DNA of 37,722 bases from Alcaligenaceae bacterium 429 (GCA_004791645.1 SRSN01000006.1:1-37722), one strand, 5' to 3'; numbered from the stretch's first letter, positions 24,805-33,722 are shown. Notes: a model not told the origin generated them from the sequence alone. Translations and numbers: made by a program.

Positions 24805-25506
24805 GTGCTTAAGCTTGAGAATGTCAGTACATATTACGGTGCTATTCAGGCTCTGGATGAGGTAACACTGGAAGTTAATAAGGGCGAAATCGTTACGCTA
24901 ATCGGTGCGAACGGTGCTGGTAAAACCACGATGCTAATGACGGTATGTGGTTCGCCACGAGCTAAAAGCGGCCGTATTAGCTTTGAAGGGGATGACATCA
25001 CCAACTTGCCTACGCATGACATTATGCAGCGAGGCATTGCGATTTCCCCTGAGGGGCGTCGAGTATTTCCCGATTTAACGGTATCTGAAAACCTAAAAAT
25101 GGGCGGTTTCTTTCTAAGTAAGAGCCAAATCGCAGAAGGGGAGGAGCACGTATACGAACTGTTCCCTAGATTACGTGAACGAGCCTCTCAGCGTGCAGGA
25201 ACGATGTCTGGCGGTGAGCAGCAGATGCTTGCTATTGGACGCGCATTGATGAGTAAACCTAGACTGCTGTTGCTGGATGAGCCTACTTTGGGGTTGGCAC
25301 CGCTGATCATTGCGCAGATATTCGATATTATTCGCACAATCAGAGAAGAGGGCGTGACGGTGTTTCTGGTTGAACAGAATGCGAATAAGGCGCTACAAGT
25401 GGCAGATCGAGGTTACGTAATCGAAACAGGTAAAGTGGTTATGCAAGATACAGGCGCTAATCTTTTAGCGAATCCTGATGTGCGTAAAGCGTATCTAGGC
25501 GCGTAA
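24805..25506 (+). CDS. livF: Branched-chain amino acid ABC ATPase LivF
   Basis: Second ATPase subunit, 233 residues: Walker A GANGAGKTT, signature MSGGEQQMLAIGRAL, Walker B LLLLDEPTLGLAP, and H-loop LVEQNANKAL. The start is a GTG at 24805, supported by GGAGAAGAA 5-13 bases upstream and the conserved MLKLENVSTYYG opening. It is the last gene of the livK2-livHMGF operon, with a terminator at 25520-25549. Confidence 0.96.
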   Translation: MLKLENVSTYYGAIQALDEVTLEVNKGEIVTLIGANGAGKTTMLMTVCGSPRAKSGRISFEGDDITNLPTHDIMQRGIAISPEGRRVFPDLTVSENLKMGGFFLSKSQIAEGEEHVYELFPRLRERASQRAGTMSGGEQQMLAIGRALMSKPRLLLLDEPTLGLAPLIIAQIFDIIRTIREEGVTVFLVEQNANKALQVADRGYVIETGKVVMQDTGANLLANPDVRKAYLGA

Positions 25507-25519
25507 GCGAAAAGAAGAC

Positions 25520-25549
25520 AAAGATAGCCGGTTAAATACCGGCTTCTTT
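25520..25549 (+). terminator. Intrinsic terminator after livF
   Basis: AGCCGGT (25526-25532) pairs with ACCGGCT (25538-25544) around TAAAT. Flanking AAAGA/TCTTT pairs lengthen the stem past one bulged base. The U-run is short (TCTTT). A -10-like TATAAT (25553-25558) for the next gene begins 4 bases later. Confidence 0.75.
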
Positions 25550-25619
25550 AGGTATAATTAATGCAACTAACGGAAGATATAAGTTTCACTTAAACAAAAA
25601 AGTTAACAGTAGGTGAGAA

Positions 25620-26678
25620 GTGGCCGAATCTAAAACTTTACGTCACAAAGAAGCCATCAACCTTTTTGAGCGTTGGATGGATAGTCAGCATCCGCCTTTC
25701 AGGTTATCCAGTAAACGGATTTACCAAGTATTGTGGCGGCGTTTTCTAGATTGGCTGCCCACACAACGGCTGAATATTAATACGGTTAATGAAACCCATA
25801 TCAGCAATTTCTTAAGCAGTTTAGAAGATACCAATAGACAGCAGCGTGAGCGCTATCAATTAGTGATTTTACGTGCCTATGAAGCATTGCAAGCTCAAAT
25901 CCCAGAACTAATTAATCCTACAGCATCACAGCAACTACAAGATATGCATGCTACGTCCTGGCGTGACTCTAGCAGCAATCAAAGTAAGCAATTCCTAACC
26001 CCTGAGCAATGCGATGAAATGGTAGAGATGCTAGAGGCGGAACAGAAGCGTTTAGCGCTGGAACATCATAGTCTGACTGCTGCCGCGCTTTGGAAAGCGC
26101 ATAGAAATGCAGCAGTTGTAGCACTGCTATTAGGATGCGGGCTGAAAGCCTTAGAAGTACTGTCGCTACGTATAGATGCCGTGCACCCGAACGAAGATGG
26201 TGAGTATTGCCTAGATACTGGCTGCTTTATTAGTTTTTCATTGCAAGAGCAATTGGCGTTAAACCGTAGTAACCCCGAAGACTCTACTATTCATTCCTAT
26301 ATACAAGACTACGGTGGCAAACATAGAGTATTAGCTCTACCAGAATGGGCAGTAGAAATTGTGTTGAACTGGAAGCAGCGTTTAGAGCATGCTGTGGGCC
26401 ACCAACTGCTTTTTCCGTCCAATAGAGTGCCATCTGAGTTTAGAGCCAAAGAAACCATGAACCCAGCTACATTGGCCAGGATTGTTTCAGGATGGGGAAA
26501 TGAGCATGGGTTTGCGGGACTAACTGCGCAGAAGCTACGTAATAGCTATGGCGCAATGCTGCTAGAAGAGGGGGCAAGTTTGTCAGACTTAGATAGCCGT
26601 ATGGGCTTTGTAGCGGCGGCTGCCGGAAGTTCCAGACTAGCCGCCGAATGGCGTCACTTCAAAAGCTATAACTGTTAA
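25620..26678 (+). CDS. Tyrosine-recombinase-like protein with degenerate active site
   Basis: A 352-residue protein with the two-domain layout of XerC/XerD-type recombinases. An N-terminal helical core-binding domain (about residues 10-105) is followed by a catalytic-fold domain (about 130-352). The fold is visible in VVALLLGCGLKALEVLSLRI, GGKHRVLALPEW and LTAQKLRNSYGAMLLEEGAS. Key residues are altered: first catalytic Arg is Lys176, the His of HxxR is Gln304 (Arg307 kept), the second His/Trp is Phe330, and no Tyr lies at the nucleophile spacing (Arg339; the only later Tyr is Tyr350). It is probably inactive as a recombinase and may bind DNA. Start is GTG at 25620 after AGGTGAGA. There are no phage neighbours. 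Confidence 0.75.
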   Translation: MAESKTLRHKEAINLFERWMDSQHPPFRLSSKRIYQVLWRRFLDWLPTQRLNINTVNETHISNFLSSLEDTNRQQRERYQLVILRAYEALQAQIPELINPTASQQLQDMHATSWRDSSSNQSKQFLTPEQCDEMVEMLEAEQKRLALEHHSLTAAALWKAHRNAAVVALLLGCGLKALEVLSLRIDAVHPNEDGEYCLDTGCFISFSLQEQLALNRSNPEDSTIHSYIQDYGGKHRVLALPEWAVEIVLNWKQRLEHAVGHQLLFPSNRVPSEFRAKETMNPATLARIVSGWGNEHGFAGLTAQKLRNSYGAMLLEEGASLSDLDSRMGFVAAAAGSSRLAAEWRHFKSYNC

Positions 26679-26679
26679 A

Positions 26680-27288
26680 TTACGCCAAACCTTCCGCTTT
26701 CAGCGCGGCTTGAACACCAGCATCAGCTTCCATGTTTTTGAAGAAACGTTGCAGGTTAGGCAAGTCGCTCAAATCAATCTTCTGAATAGGTGCCCAACGC
26801 ATGACCACGTACAGGTATGGGTCAGCGATAGAGCGTGTGCCGGTCAGCCAGTCTTTGCCTTCTAACTGTTTATCCAGCAACTCAAAGTAGCCACGCAAAC
26901 GCTTAGCTGTGTTCTCTTTGACTTCTTTCTGGGCTTCTTCATTTTGTGTATAGCCCTGAATACCAAACATCACGCCAAAGTTTTTGTGTACGTCAGAATT
27001 CAAGAAAGCCAATGAACGACGAGTCTCAGCACGCTGTTGTGGTGTGGTTCCTAGCAAGTTTTGTTCTGGAGCACTTTCCGCCAAGTATTCCAAAATGGCC
27101 ATACTTTGTGTCAGCAACATATCGCCATCTACAAACGCAGGCACAGAGCCCAATGGGTTTAGGGCCAGAAAAGCTGGTTCTTTAAGTTCTTTGCGACTGA
27201 CGGCTTGAGCTTGGTAGGGTTTACCAATCCACTCCAGCACAATATGTGATACCAAAGCACAAGAACCAGCCATGTAATACAGTTTCAT
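26680..27288 (-). CDS. Glutathione S-transferase (beta-class-like)
   Basis: A 202-residue soluble GST. The thioredoxin-fold N-terminal domain begins MKLYYMAGSCALVSH and includes Cys10, the residue that forms a mixed disulfide with glutathione in beta-class enzymes. The glutathione-binding GSVPAFV and QSMAILEYL segments follow. The helical C-terminal domain contains DVHKNFGVMF with the class-typical His. AAGGGGC lies 4 bases before the ATG. It is divergent from the hprA-like gene with 171 bases between. The real substrate is unknown. Confidence 0.9.
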   Translation of the reverse strand: MKLYYMAGSCALVSHIVLEWIGKPYQAQAVSRKELKEPAFLALNPLGSVPAFVDGDMLLTQSMAILEYLAESAPEQNLLGTTPQQRAETRRSLAFLNSDVHKNFGVMFGIQGYTQNEEAQKEVKENTAKRLRGYFELLDKQLEGKDWLTGTRSIADPYLYVVMRWAPIQKIDLSDLPNLQRFFKNMEADAGVQAALKAEGLA

Positions 27289-27407
27289 AAGAGCCCCTTC
27301 ACGGAAAAAGACAAAAAACCTAGATGTTTATAGCATGCAATAACCCCGTTTTTCACACAGGGAACTGCAGTGTCACACATTACTACGGTAGACTAGATGA
27401 CTATGAT

Positions 27408-27425
27408 ACGCGTACTCATACGCGT
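27408..27425. promoter_or_regulatory. Inverted repeat in the gst/hprA divergent region
   Basis: ACGCGTA-CTCA-TACGCGT is a perfect 7-bp dyad. ACGCGT is itself self-complementary, so the site is both a direct and an inverted repeat. It lies 35 bases before the hprA-like ATG, a good place for an operator. The rest of the gap shows no gene. Confidence 0.45.
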
Positions 27426-27459
27426 CATGTGCCATGTTTGATCCTACTATGAGTGTCAT

Positions 27460-28428
27460 ATGTTAAATCAGCCTCTACGCATTGTTTTTCTCGATAGCGA
27501 GACACTAGGCCCGCATACGCAATTGCAGGCATTTTCTTTCCCGCATGAATTGGTTTGCTACGAAAAAAGCACCGAAGCACAAGCCATAGAGCGCTGTAAA
27601 ACAGCCGATATCATTATTAGCAATAAAGCGCCGGTCAGTCCAGCGGTGATAGAGGCAGCTACTTCATTGAAATTGGTGGCCATAGCCGCGACCGGCTATA
27701 ACAACGTGGCTCTGGATACCTGTAAGAATCGCAACATCGTCGTGTGCAACGTGCGTAATTACGCAGAACATACAGTGCCAGAACATACGTTAGCCCTGAT
27801 TTTCGCACTACGACGCAGTTTGCTTGCCTATCACCAATCCGTTGCTCGTGGGCGCTGGCAAGAATCACAGCAGTTTTGCTATTTTGACTACCCCATACGT
27901 GACTTAGCTGGTAGCACACTGGGTATTATTGGCTCAGGAGCGTTGGGGCAGTCAGTCGCGAAGTTGGCGCAAGGGCTAGGGATGACAGTGCAGTTTGCTG
28001 CTCGCAAAGGCAGTAATGATGTCAGCGATGGCAAAGTATCGTTTGAACACATGCTGCGTACCTCGGACATCATCAGTTTGCATTGCCCGTTAACGCCTGA
28101 AACCGCCAATTTGCTTACTGCCAAAGAATTTGCCATGATGAATAAGCGTCCTTTGGTGATTAATACCGCTAGAGGCGGGCTAATTTGTGAAGAAGATTTG
28201 GCTATTGCCTTACGTAGCGGGCAAATCAGTGGTGCTGGTATAGATGTGACCACGCCTGAACCGCCGCGCGATGATAATGTGCTCTTGAGCTTGATGGATT
28301 TACCTAACTTTATCTTCACGCCACACGTCGCGTGGGCAAGCCAAGAAGCGGTTCAAGCCTTAGCCGATCAGTTAGTGGGCAATATAGAAGCTTTTATCGC
28401 TGGTACGCCACGTAACGTGGTGATGTGA
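27460..28428 (+). CDS. hprA: D-2-hydroxyacid dehydrogenase (glycerate/hydroxypyruvate type)
   Basis: A 322-residue NAD(P)-dependent dehydrogenase of the D-isomer-specific 2-hydroxyacid family. The Rossmann motif LGIIGSGALGQSVAKLA sits mid-protein. The catalytic Arg is in NTARGGLICEEDL, the Glu in TTPEPPRDDN, and the His in FTPHVAWAS. Length and N-terminus fit glycerate dehydrogenase/hydroxypyruvate reductase (HprA) better than PdxB, which is longer. It heads a tight cluster with an SDR (13-base gap), epd and fumC. Because Epd feeds vitamin B6 synthesis and PdxB belongs to the same superfamily, a PdxB-like role is worth considering but not shown. No clear ribosome binding site. Confidence 0.85.
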   Translation: MLNQPLRIVFLDSETLGPHTQLQAFSFPHELVCYEKSTEAQAIERCKTADIIISNKAPVSPAVIEAATSLKLVAIAATGYNNVALDTCKNRNIVVCNVRNYAEHTVPEHTLALIFALRRSLLAYHQSVARGRWQESQQFCYFDYPIRDLAGSTLGIIGSGALGQSVAKLAQGLGMTVQFAARKGSNDVSDGKVSFEHMLRTSDIISLHCPLTPETANLLTAKEFAMMNKRPLVINTARGGLICEEDLAIALRSGQISGAGIDVTTPEPPRDDNVLLSLMDLPNFIFTPHVAWASQEAVQALADQLVGNIEAFIAGTPRNVVM

Positions 28429-28441
28429 GCTAGGTAGTAGC

Positions 28442-29215
28442 ATGCAAACTATAGAGTCATTTATTCCTTCGTTTGATCTGCATGGTCAAACGGCGTTGAT
28501 TACAGGATCCGCTCAAGGCTTAGGCTGGGCGATTGCCGCAGCGTATGCAGGGTTAGGTGCGCATGTAATCTTGAATGGTAGAAGCTTGGCGCCACTACAG
28601 GCCGCCCAAAAGCGCTTGCACGATGCTGGTTATCAGGCATCTATATGGTGCCAAGACATTTCTGATCTCAATACACTAGAAGCTTCCTATGCAACCCTAA
28701 GCGTACAGCCAGATATTTTGGTGAACACGGTAGGTGGTCGTTTGCGCCGCCCATTTAGTGAATTGAGCGCGCTCGAAATTGCGCAACACATACAAGATAA
28801 TCTGACGGCTACGGTGGTGTTATCTAAGCTTGCGGCAATGGGAATGGCAGCTAAAGGCTATGGTCGTATCATCACCTTTAGTTCTATCGCCGGCCGCATA
28901 GCCAGAGCAGGGGATGCGGTGTATCCTGTTGCTAAACAGGGCTTAGAAGCACTGGTGCGCTCCTTAGCGGTTGAATTTGGTTCTCAGGGCATTACCAGTA
29001 ATGGGATTGCGCCAGGCACCTTTGCTACTGAATCCAATCAAGCATTGGCTAGCGATCCTATTAAAGGCGCACATGTGATTGGCAGGAATCCGTTGGCGAG
29101 ATGGGCTCAGCCAGCTGAAATTACACCTGCTGCCGTGTTTTTAGCTTCAAAATCTGCCAGTTACATCAACGGCCATATCGTGGTGGTTGATGGTGGTTTT
29201 TCTATTACTTTTTAA
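28442..29215 (+). CDS. SDR family oxidoreductase (gluconate 5-dehydrogenase-like)
   Basis: A classical SDR of 257 residues: cofactor motif TGSAQGLG (residues about 21-28), catalytic Ser in TFSSIAGR, YPVAK for Tyr and Lys, and the C-terminal YINGHIVVVDGGFS. The opening FDLHGQTALITGSAQGLG recalls gluconate 5-dehydrogenases, but the substrate cannot be fixed by reading. The NTVGG motif replaces the usual NNAG. It lies between the hprA-like gene and epd with short gaps, so it is probably cotranscribed with them. Confidence 0.85.
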   Translation: MQTIESFIPSFDLHGQTALITGSAQGLGWAIAAAYAGLGAHVILNGRSLAPLQAAQKRLHDAGYQASIWCQDISDLNTLEASYATLSVQPDILVNTVGGRLRRPFSELSALEIAQHIQDNLTATVVLSKLAAMGMAAKGYGRIITFSSIAGRIARAGDAVYPVAKQGLEALVRSLAVEFGSQGITSNGIAPGTFATESNQALASDPIKGAHVIGRNPLARWAQPAEITPAAVFLASKSASYINGHIVVVDGGFSITF

Positions 29216-29227
29216 ACAAGGATGGGC

Positions 29228-30289
29228 ATGGGAACGCCTGTGACACGCATAGCAATCAATGGATACGGTCGCATAGGGCGATGTGTTTTACGTGCTATTT
29301 ATGAGCGCAAATTGCAGGATTCACTGCAAGTAGTTGCTATTAATGAGCCAGCGGATATGGAAAGCATGGCTTACCTAACACGTTTTGACTCCACGCACGG
29401 CCCGTTTCCTGCTGCCCAAATCAGTCACGATGAGCAGTCTCTGGTGATTGATGGCCATACTATTGCTGTCACCCACGCCCAGAACCCCGAAGACGTAGAC
29501 TGGAAAAGCCTAAATCTAGATTTGGTCATTGAGTGTTCCGGCGTCTATGGCAAACGTGAGCAGTTACAGCGCTTTATAGACAGCGGTTGCCCGCGTGTGC
29601 TGGTGTCTCATCCAGCCGATGGTGCAGCCGATGTAGACTACACAGCCGTGCTGGATATTAATGATGCCGGCTTAGCGGCACATCACCGTATTGTGTCTAA
29701 CGCATCTTGCACCACGAATGCCATTATTCCCGTGCTGGCGGTTCTAGATAAAGCATTTGGCATAGAACACTGCTTTCTGACTACCTTGCACTCGGTCATG
29801 AATGATCAGCCTATGATTGATGGCTACCACCACAAAGATTTGCGCCGCACCCGTTCAGCAATGCAATCTATAGTGCCGGTGGCCACAGGGTTAGCCCAAG
29901 GGGTAGAGCGCTTGTTACCGCAACTGCAGGGTAAAGTTCAGGCCAAAGCTATACGTGTTCCCATTTTGAACGTATCAGCCATCGATCTGATGGTGAATCT
30001 GCGCACTGAAACGACGCCTGAAGCGATCAATCAACTGTTTAAAGATGCCGCTGAAAAGTCCTGTACTACCATCGCCTTCACGAATCAGCCACATGCTTCC
30101 GTGGACTTCAATCATGATCCGCACTCTGTGATTGTAGATGGCAGTCAAACACGTACCAATAACGATGGCTTTGCCAACCTTTTTGTCTGGTTTGACAACG
30201 AGTGGGGCTTTGCCAATAGATTAGTAGATATTGCACAAGTCTGGGTGCAGCGCTTGGCAGAAGCCAATGAGCTGGCCTGTACTAAATAA
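29228..30289 (+). CDS. epd: D-erythrose-4-phosphate dehydrogenase
   Basis: A GAPDH-superfamily enzyme that oxidises erythrose 4-phosphate to 4-phosphoerythronate for pyridoxal phosphate synthesis. About 353 residues: NAD motif INGYGRIGR, catalytic Cys in SNASCTTNAI, catalytic His in TTLHSVMND, and the C-terminal VWFDNEWGFANR. Epd-type rather than glycolytic GAPDH features are HRIVSNASCTTN, ATGLAQGVERLLPQ and SVDFNHDPHSVIVDG. I prefer the ATG at 29228 (AAGGA 5 bases upstream); an ATG at 29222 is in frame. It could retain some GAPDH activity. Sits in the hprA-SDR-epd-fumC cluster. Confidence 0.88.
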   Translation: MGTPVTRIAINGYGRIGRCVLRAIYERKLQDSLQVVAINEPADMESMAYLTRFDSTHGPFPAAQISHDEQSLVIDGHTIAVTHAQNPEDVDWKSLNLDLVIECSGVYGKREQLQRFIDSGCPRVLVSHPADGAADVDYTAVLDINDAGLAAHHRIVSNASCTTNAIIPVLAVLDKAFGIEHCFLTTLHSVMNDQPMIDGYHHKDLRRTRSAMQSIVPVATGLAQGVERLLPQLQGKVQAKAIRVPILNVSAIDLMVNLRTETTPEAINQLFKDAAEKSCTTIAFTNQPHASVDFNHDPHSVIVDGSQTRTNNDGFANLFVWFDNEWGFANRLVDIAQVWVQRLAEANELACTK

Positions 30290-30311
30290 TTTTTCTCTGT
30301 AGGAGCAAAGC

Positions 30312-31712
30312 ATGTCTGATACACGTATAGAACAGGATTCGATGGGCGACATTGCTGTCCCAGCAAATCATTACTGGGGTGCGCAAACCCAGCGCTCTAT
30401 CATTAACTTCCCGATTGGAAGAGAGCGTTTCGTGTGGCAAGCACCCATGATTCAGGCATTGGGTTATCTGAAAAAAGCAGCAGCAATGGCCAACAAAGAG
30501 TTGGGCGAATTACCTGCTGAGATCGCAGACCCTATCGTGGCAGCCGCACAGTTAGTGGTTGAAAACAAATTAGATGCAGAATTCCCGTTGGTTGTGTTCC
30601 AGACTGGTTCTGGAACACAAAGCAACATGAATACGAACGAGGTAATCTCCAACAAAGCGATTGAGTTGGTAGGTGGTGTGATTGGTAGCAAAAGCCCCAT
30701 TCACCCTAATGATCACGTGAACCGTGGCCAGTCCTCAAACGACACCTTCCCAACAGCCATGCACATTGCTGTGGCTTTGCAGGTTAAAGAGCGTTTGTTA
30801 CCTAGCGTGGCACAACTGCGTGACACCTTTAAAGCACTGGCTGCTCGTTACGAAACACTGGTCAAAACTGGCCGTACCCACTTGCAAGATGCAACGCCCA
30901 TCACTTTGGGTCAAGAAATTGGTAGTTGGGCAGCACAGTTAGATTTCGCGTTGGAACACGTTGAAGCGCAATTACCCGGTATTTACGACTTGGCTATTGG
31001 TGGTACAGCTGTAGGTACGGGTTTGAATGCTCACCCTAAATTTGGTGATACGGTTGCGCGTCATTTGAAAGAATTGACTGGCTTGCCATTCCGCAGTGCT
31101 GAGAATAAATTCTTTGCCTTATCTGCTCACGACGCCTTGGTAAATATGTCTGCATCGTTGCGTACGCTAGCCGGTGCATTGATGAAAATTGCAAACGACG
31201 TGCGTTGGTTAGCCAGCGGCCCTCGTTGCGGTATTGGTGAGATCCAAATCCCAGAAAACGAGCCAGGTTCTTCCATCATGCCAGGCAAAGTAAACCCTAC
31301 GCAGTGTGAAGCCATGACAATGGTGTGTGTACAGGTGTTTGGTAACGATGCAGCGGTAGCGTTTGCTGGCTCACAAGGTAACTTCCAGTTGAATGTTTAC
31401 AAGCCAGTGATGGTGCACAACGTCATGGAAAGTATCGCGTTGATCAGCGATGCGTGTTTGTCTTTTGACGAACACTGCGCCGTCGGTATCTTGCCTCATG
31501 AAGAACGCATTCGTGAGAATCTAGAGAAAAACCTAATGCTGGTGACTGCTCTGAACAAACATATTGGCTACGACAAAGCAGCCAAAATTGCGAAAACAGC
31601 TCACCTGAAAGGACAAAGCCTGAAAGAAGCTGCGCTTGAATCAGGCTTTTTAACCGAAGCGGAATACGATAGCTGGATCAACCCATTGGCCATGACACAA
31701 CCATCGGTATAA
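30312..31712 (+). CDS. fumC: Class II fumarate hydratase
   Basis: The iron-independent, heat-stable fumarase of the TCA cycle (fumarate to malate), a homotetramer of 466-residue subunits. Signatures: [15 protein letters not shown] near residue 100, [16 protein letters not shown] around 190, and the fumarase/aspartase signature [16 protein letters not shown]. Being cluster-free, it is the form expected under oxidative or iron stress, consistent with the neighbourhood. TAGGAG precedes the ATG. It ends the four-gene cluster, with a strong terminator shared with the convergent usp gene. Confidence 0.97.
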   Translation: MSDTRIEQDSMGDIAVPANHYWGAQTQRSIINFPIGRERFVWQAPMIQALGYLKKAAAMANKELGELPAEIADPIVAAAQLVVENKLDAEFPLVVFQTGSGTQSNMNTNEVISNKAIELVGGVIGSKSPIHPNDHVNRGQSSNDTFPTAMHIAVALQVKERLLPSVAQLRDTFKALAARYETLVKTGRTHLQDATPITLGQEIGSWAAQLDFALEHVEAQLPGIYDLAIGGTAVGTGLNAHPKFGDTVARHLKELTGLPFRSAENKFFALSAHDALVNMSASLRTLAGALMKIANDVRWLASGPRCGIGEIQIPENEPGSSIMPGKVNPTQCEAMTMVCVQVFGNDAAVAFAGSQGNFQLNVYKPVMVHNVMESIALISDACLSFDEHCAVGILPHEERIRENLEKNLMLVTALNKHIGYDKAAKIAKTAHLKGQSLKEAALESGFLTEAEYDSWINPLAMTQPSV

Positions 31713-31720
31713 CGCGATGA

Positions 31721-31756
31721 AATCCGGTAGGTGGTTTTATTTGCACCTACCGGATT
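31721..31756. terminator. Strong terminator between convergent fumC and usp
   Basis: AATCCGGTAGGTG (31721-31733) and CACCTACCGGATT (31744-31756) form a perfect 13-bp stem with a 10-base loop. The plus strand continues CTTTATTTG, U-rich for fumC. On the minus strand it is followed by TTCATCG, less ideal but still usable for usp. Confidence 0.88.
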
Positions 31757-31758
31757 CT

Positions 31759-32184
31759 TTATTTGATCAACGTTACTGGCACGCTTACTAAGCTCAGTAC
31801 TTTAGTGGTAACAGAACCCAGCACCAATCCTGGAATAGCACCCAAACCACGGCTACCCATAATGATGTGGTCACAGTGGTGCAGTTGTACGTATTCTTCA
31901 ATAGTCTCAGCAACCGAACCCGTCAGCACGCTTTTCTGAAACTTTACTCCCGACTGAGTAGCCAGTTCTACTGCTGGTGTGAGTGCAGCATTGCCTTCGT
32001 CCTGATAATATTCGTTCAGAACTTCAGGAGCAAAAAAGCGAGATACATTGCGCGACACGATAGGGGCCTGCACAGTCACAATGTGCAATTCGCCGTCCGG
32101 AATGGATTTCAGCATCGTAATTGCCATTTGCACCGCACGGGTAGAAGCGTCGGAACCATCAACTGGTACTAAAATTTTACGCAT
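31759..32184 (-). CDS. Universal stress protein, UspA family
   Basis: A small cytoplasmic protein of 141 residues with the UspA fold. The N-terminus MRKILVPVDGSDASTRAVQ and the C-terminal nucleotide-binding motif GSRGLGAIPGLVLGSVTTKV (G-x2-G-x9-G-S) are both intact, so it should be the ATP-binding subtype. GAGGA lies about 8 bases before the ATG. It is convergent with fumC and divergent from the small cytochrome gene, with 59 bases between starts. Its specific role is unknown. Confidence 0.93.
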   Translation of the reverse strand: MRKILVPVDGSDASTRAVQMAITMLKSIPDGELHIVTVQAPIVSRNVSRFFAPEVLNEYYQDEGNAALTPAVELATQSGVKFQKSVLTGSVAETIEEYVQLHHCDHIIMGSRGLGAIPGLVLGSVTTKVLSLVSVPVTLIK

Positions 32185-32243
32185 AATATATCCTCAGTGT
32201 AGGGGGAACATAATGACTATTGTAATGTGAGAATATCTACATA

Positions 32244-32582
32244 ATGTTAAGTCGATACAGCTTTATTGCTCTTTGTTTGATACTTGCCCCGCAGCAAGCT
32301 GTAGTAGCTCAAACCTCTGCACACGACGTTCTAGAACTACTCAAGAAAAACACCTGCCTTGCCTGCCACCGCGTCGATAAAAAACTGCTTGGGCCTTCTT
32401 TCCAAAGCATTTCTGAGGCAGCGCCTGCCAGTGCAGAACGTATAGCATTACTCAAAACGCATATACGCCGTGGTAGCCAAGGTGTATGGGGGCCTGTTGC
32501 CATGCCACCCAACACCAAAATAAGTGATGCTGATCTAGAGATTATCGTAGAGTGGATAGTATCTGGGGCCACAGAGCACTAA
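32244..32582 (+). CDS. Small periplasmic monohaem cytochrome c
   Basis: A 112-residue class I cytochrome c. Residues 1-22 look like a signal peptide (hydrophobic FIALCLILA, cleavage near VVA-QT). One CLACH motif binds haem, and GPVAMPPN supplies the axial Met, as in cytochrome c551-type electron carriers. It probably shuttles electrons in the periplasm. No redox partner lies directly beside it, although two larger cytochromes lie at 35-37.5 kb. The stop is only two bases from the convergent nadA stop, so the 3' ends abut with no room for a terminator. Confidence 0.88.
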   Translation: MLSRYSFIALCLILAPQQAVVAQTSAHDVLELLKKNTCLACHRVDKKLLGPSFQSISEAAPASAERIALLKTHIRRGSQGVWGPVAMPPNTKISDADLEIIVEWIVSGATEH

Positions 32583-32584
32583 TA

Positions 32585-33688
32585 TCAAGCGGCCTGTAAC
32601 ACCTGCTGTAGTTGCTTGCGTAATGCGGTATCCGCAGAGAAGTCCAGCATACGCTTTAAGCTTTTCTCTGCTGCAAACCGAATAGATTCCTCTACCTGAA
32701 TCTCGTTTTGATTGCCTGTTAGGCTACCTAGCAATGCGGGCAAATTATTGAGGCTCATCCACGGGCAAAACGCACAACTTTTACAGGTAGCTCCAACACC
32801 GCCCGTAGGCGCGGGCATAAATTTCTTATGCGGTAAGAGTTGCTTGAGCTTATGTTGTAGCCGCTGGTCGGTGGCTACAATAAATAACGTGTTTGGAAAC
32901 CTAGCGGCTGCTGCCAAAATCTGCGATGTAGAGCCAATAAAATCGGCATGCTCTAGTACATTGGCGGGTGCTTCTGGATGCGCCAATACACAAGCTTCTG
33001 GATAGCGTTTCTTCATCACCAAAAGCTCATCGGCTTGGAACTCATCGTGTACCAGACACGAACCTTGCCATAACACCATATCAGCGCCGGTTGTGTGCTG
33101 TATGTAGGAGCCCAAGTGTCTATCTGGGGCCCACAGTATCTTTTTGCCTTGCTGGTGCAAGTGTAGGACTATTTCTTGACCCACGGCTGAGGTGACCACC
33201 CAATCTGCGCGAGCTTTGACGGCTGCGCTGGTATTGGCATAGACCACAACTTCTCGGTCTGGGTGTTGATCACAAAAGGCCTCGAAAGCAGAGATCTCGC
33301 ACCCTAAGTCTAGTGAGCAAGTGGCCTGCATATCAGCCATCAACACGCGTTTTTGCGGGCTTAGGATTTTGGCGCTTTCACCCATAAACCGTACGCCAGC
33401 AACCAGAAGGGTAGAGCTGTCGCAATCACGGCCGAACCTCGCCATTTCTAAGGAATCAGCCACGCAGCCACCTGTTTCTTCTGCCAAATCTTGAATCACA
33501 GGGTCTACATAGTAATGGGCCACTAACGTGGCGTCTTGTGCCTTTAACTGTTCACGTATTTGGTTTTTGTAGGTTTCTACGTCGGTATCGGCAATAGGCT
33601 CTGGCACATTGGCCCATGCCGTGGCTAACCGCACCGAACCAGACGTGGCGTCGGGCAAGTCAAAATAGATTTCTTTTAGGCTCTCCAC
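32585..33688 (-). CDS. nadA: Quinolinate synthase A
   Basis: Condenses iminoaspartate with dihydroxyacetone phosphate to quinolinate for NAD synthesis, using a [4Fe-4S] cluster. The 367-residue protein shows [38 protein letters not shown], a [19 protein letters not shown] segment, and the C-terminal [10 protein letters not shown], which together supply the conserved cysteines. It starts at a GTG (33688) with AAGGAG 8 bases upstream. nadB and nadC are not in the window. A 19-base dyad (33704-33722) just upstream is a likely operator. It is divergent from purT. Confidence 0.95.
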   Translation of the reverse strand: MESLKEIYFDLPDATSGSVRLATAWANVPEPIADTDVETYKNQIREQLKAQDATLVAHYYVDPVIQDLAEETGGCVADSLEMARFGRDCDSSTLLVAGVRFMGESAKILSPQKRVLMADMQATCSLDLGCEISAFEAFCDQHPDREVVVYANTSAAVKARADWVVTSAVGQEIVLHLHQQGKKILWAPDRHLGSYIQHTTGADMVLWQGSCLVHDEFQADELLVMKKRYPEACVLAHPEAPANVLEHADFIGSTSQILAAAARFPNTLFIVATDQRLQHKLKQLLPHKKFMPAPTGGVGATCKSCAFCPWMSLNNLPALLGSLTGNQNEIQVEESIRFAAEKSLKRMLDFSADTALRKQLQQVLQAA

Positions 33689-33703
33689 CTGATGTTCTCC
33701 TTA

Positions 33704-33722
33704 TATGCTCAAATTGAGCTTA
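33704..33722. promoter_or_regulatory. Candidate nadA operator dyad
   Basis: TATGCTCAAATTGAGCTTA centres on GCTCAA-A-TTGAGC, with outer TA/TA also paired and one mismatch. It lies 16-34 bases upstream of the nadA start, overlapping where its promoter or leader should be. Its placement suggests a NAD-responsive repressor site; the regulator is not in the window. Confidence 0.5.

Noticed and set aside
25620-26678. Prophage or integrative element marked by the recombinase-like gene
   Set aside because: Flanking genes are housekeeping (liv operon, gst). I see no phage genes, tRNA target or direct repeats, and the catalytic residues are missing.
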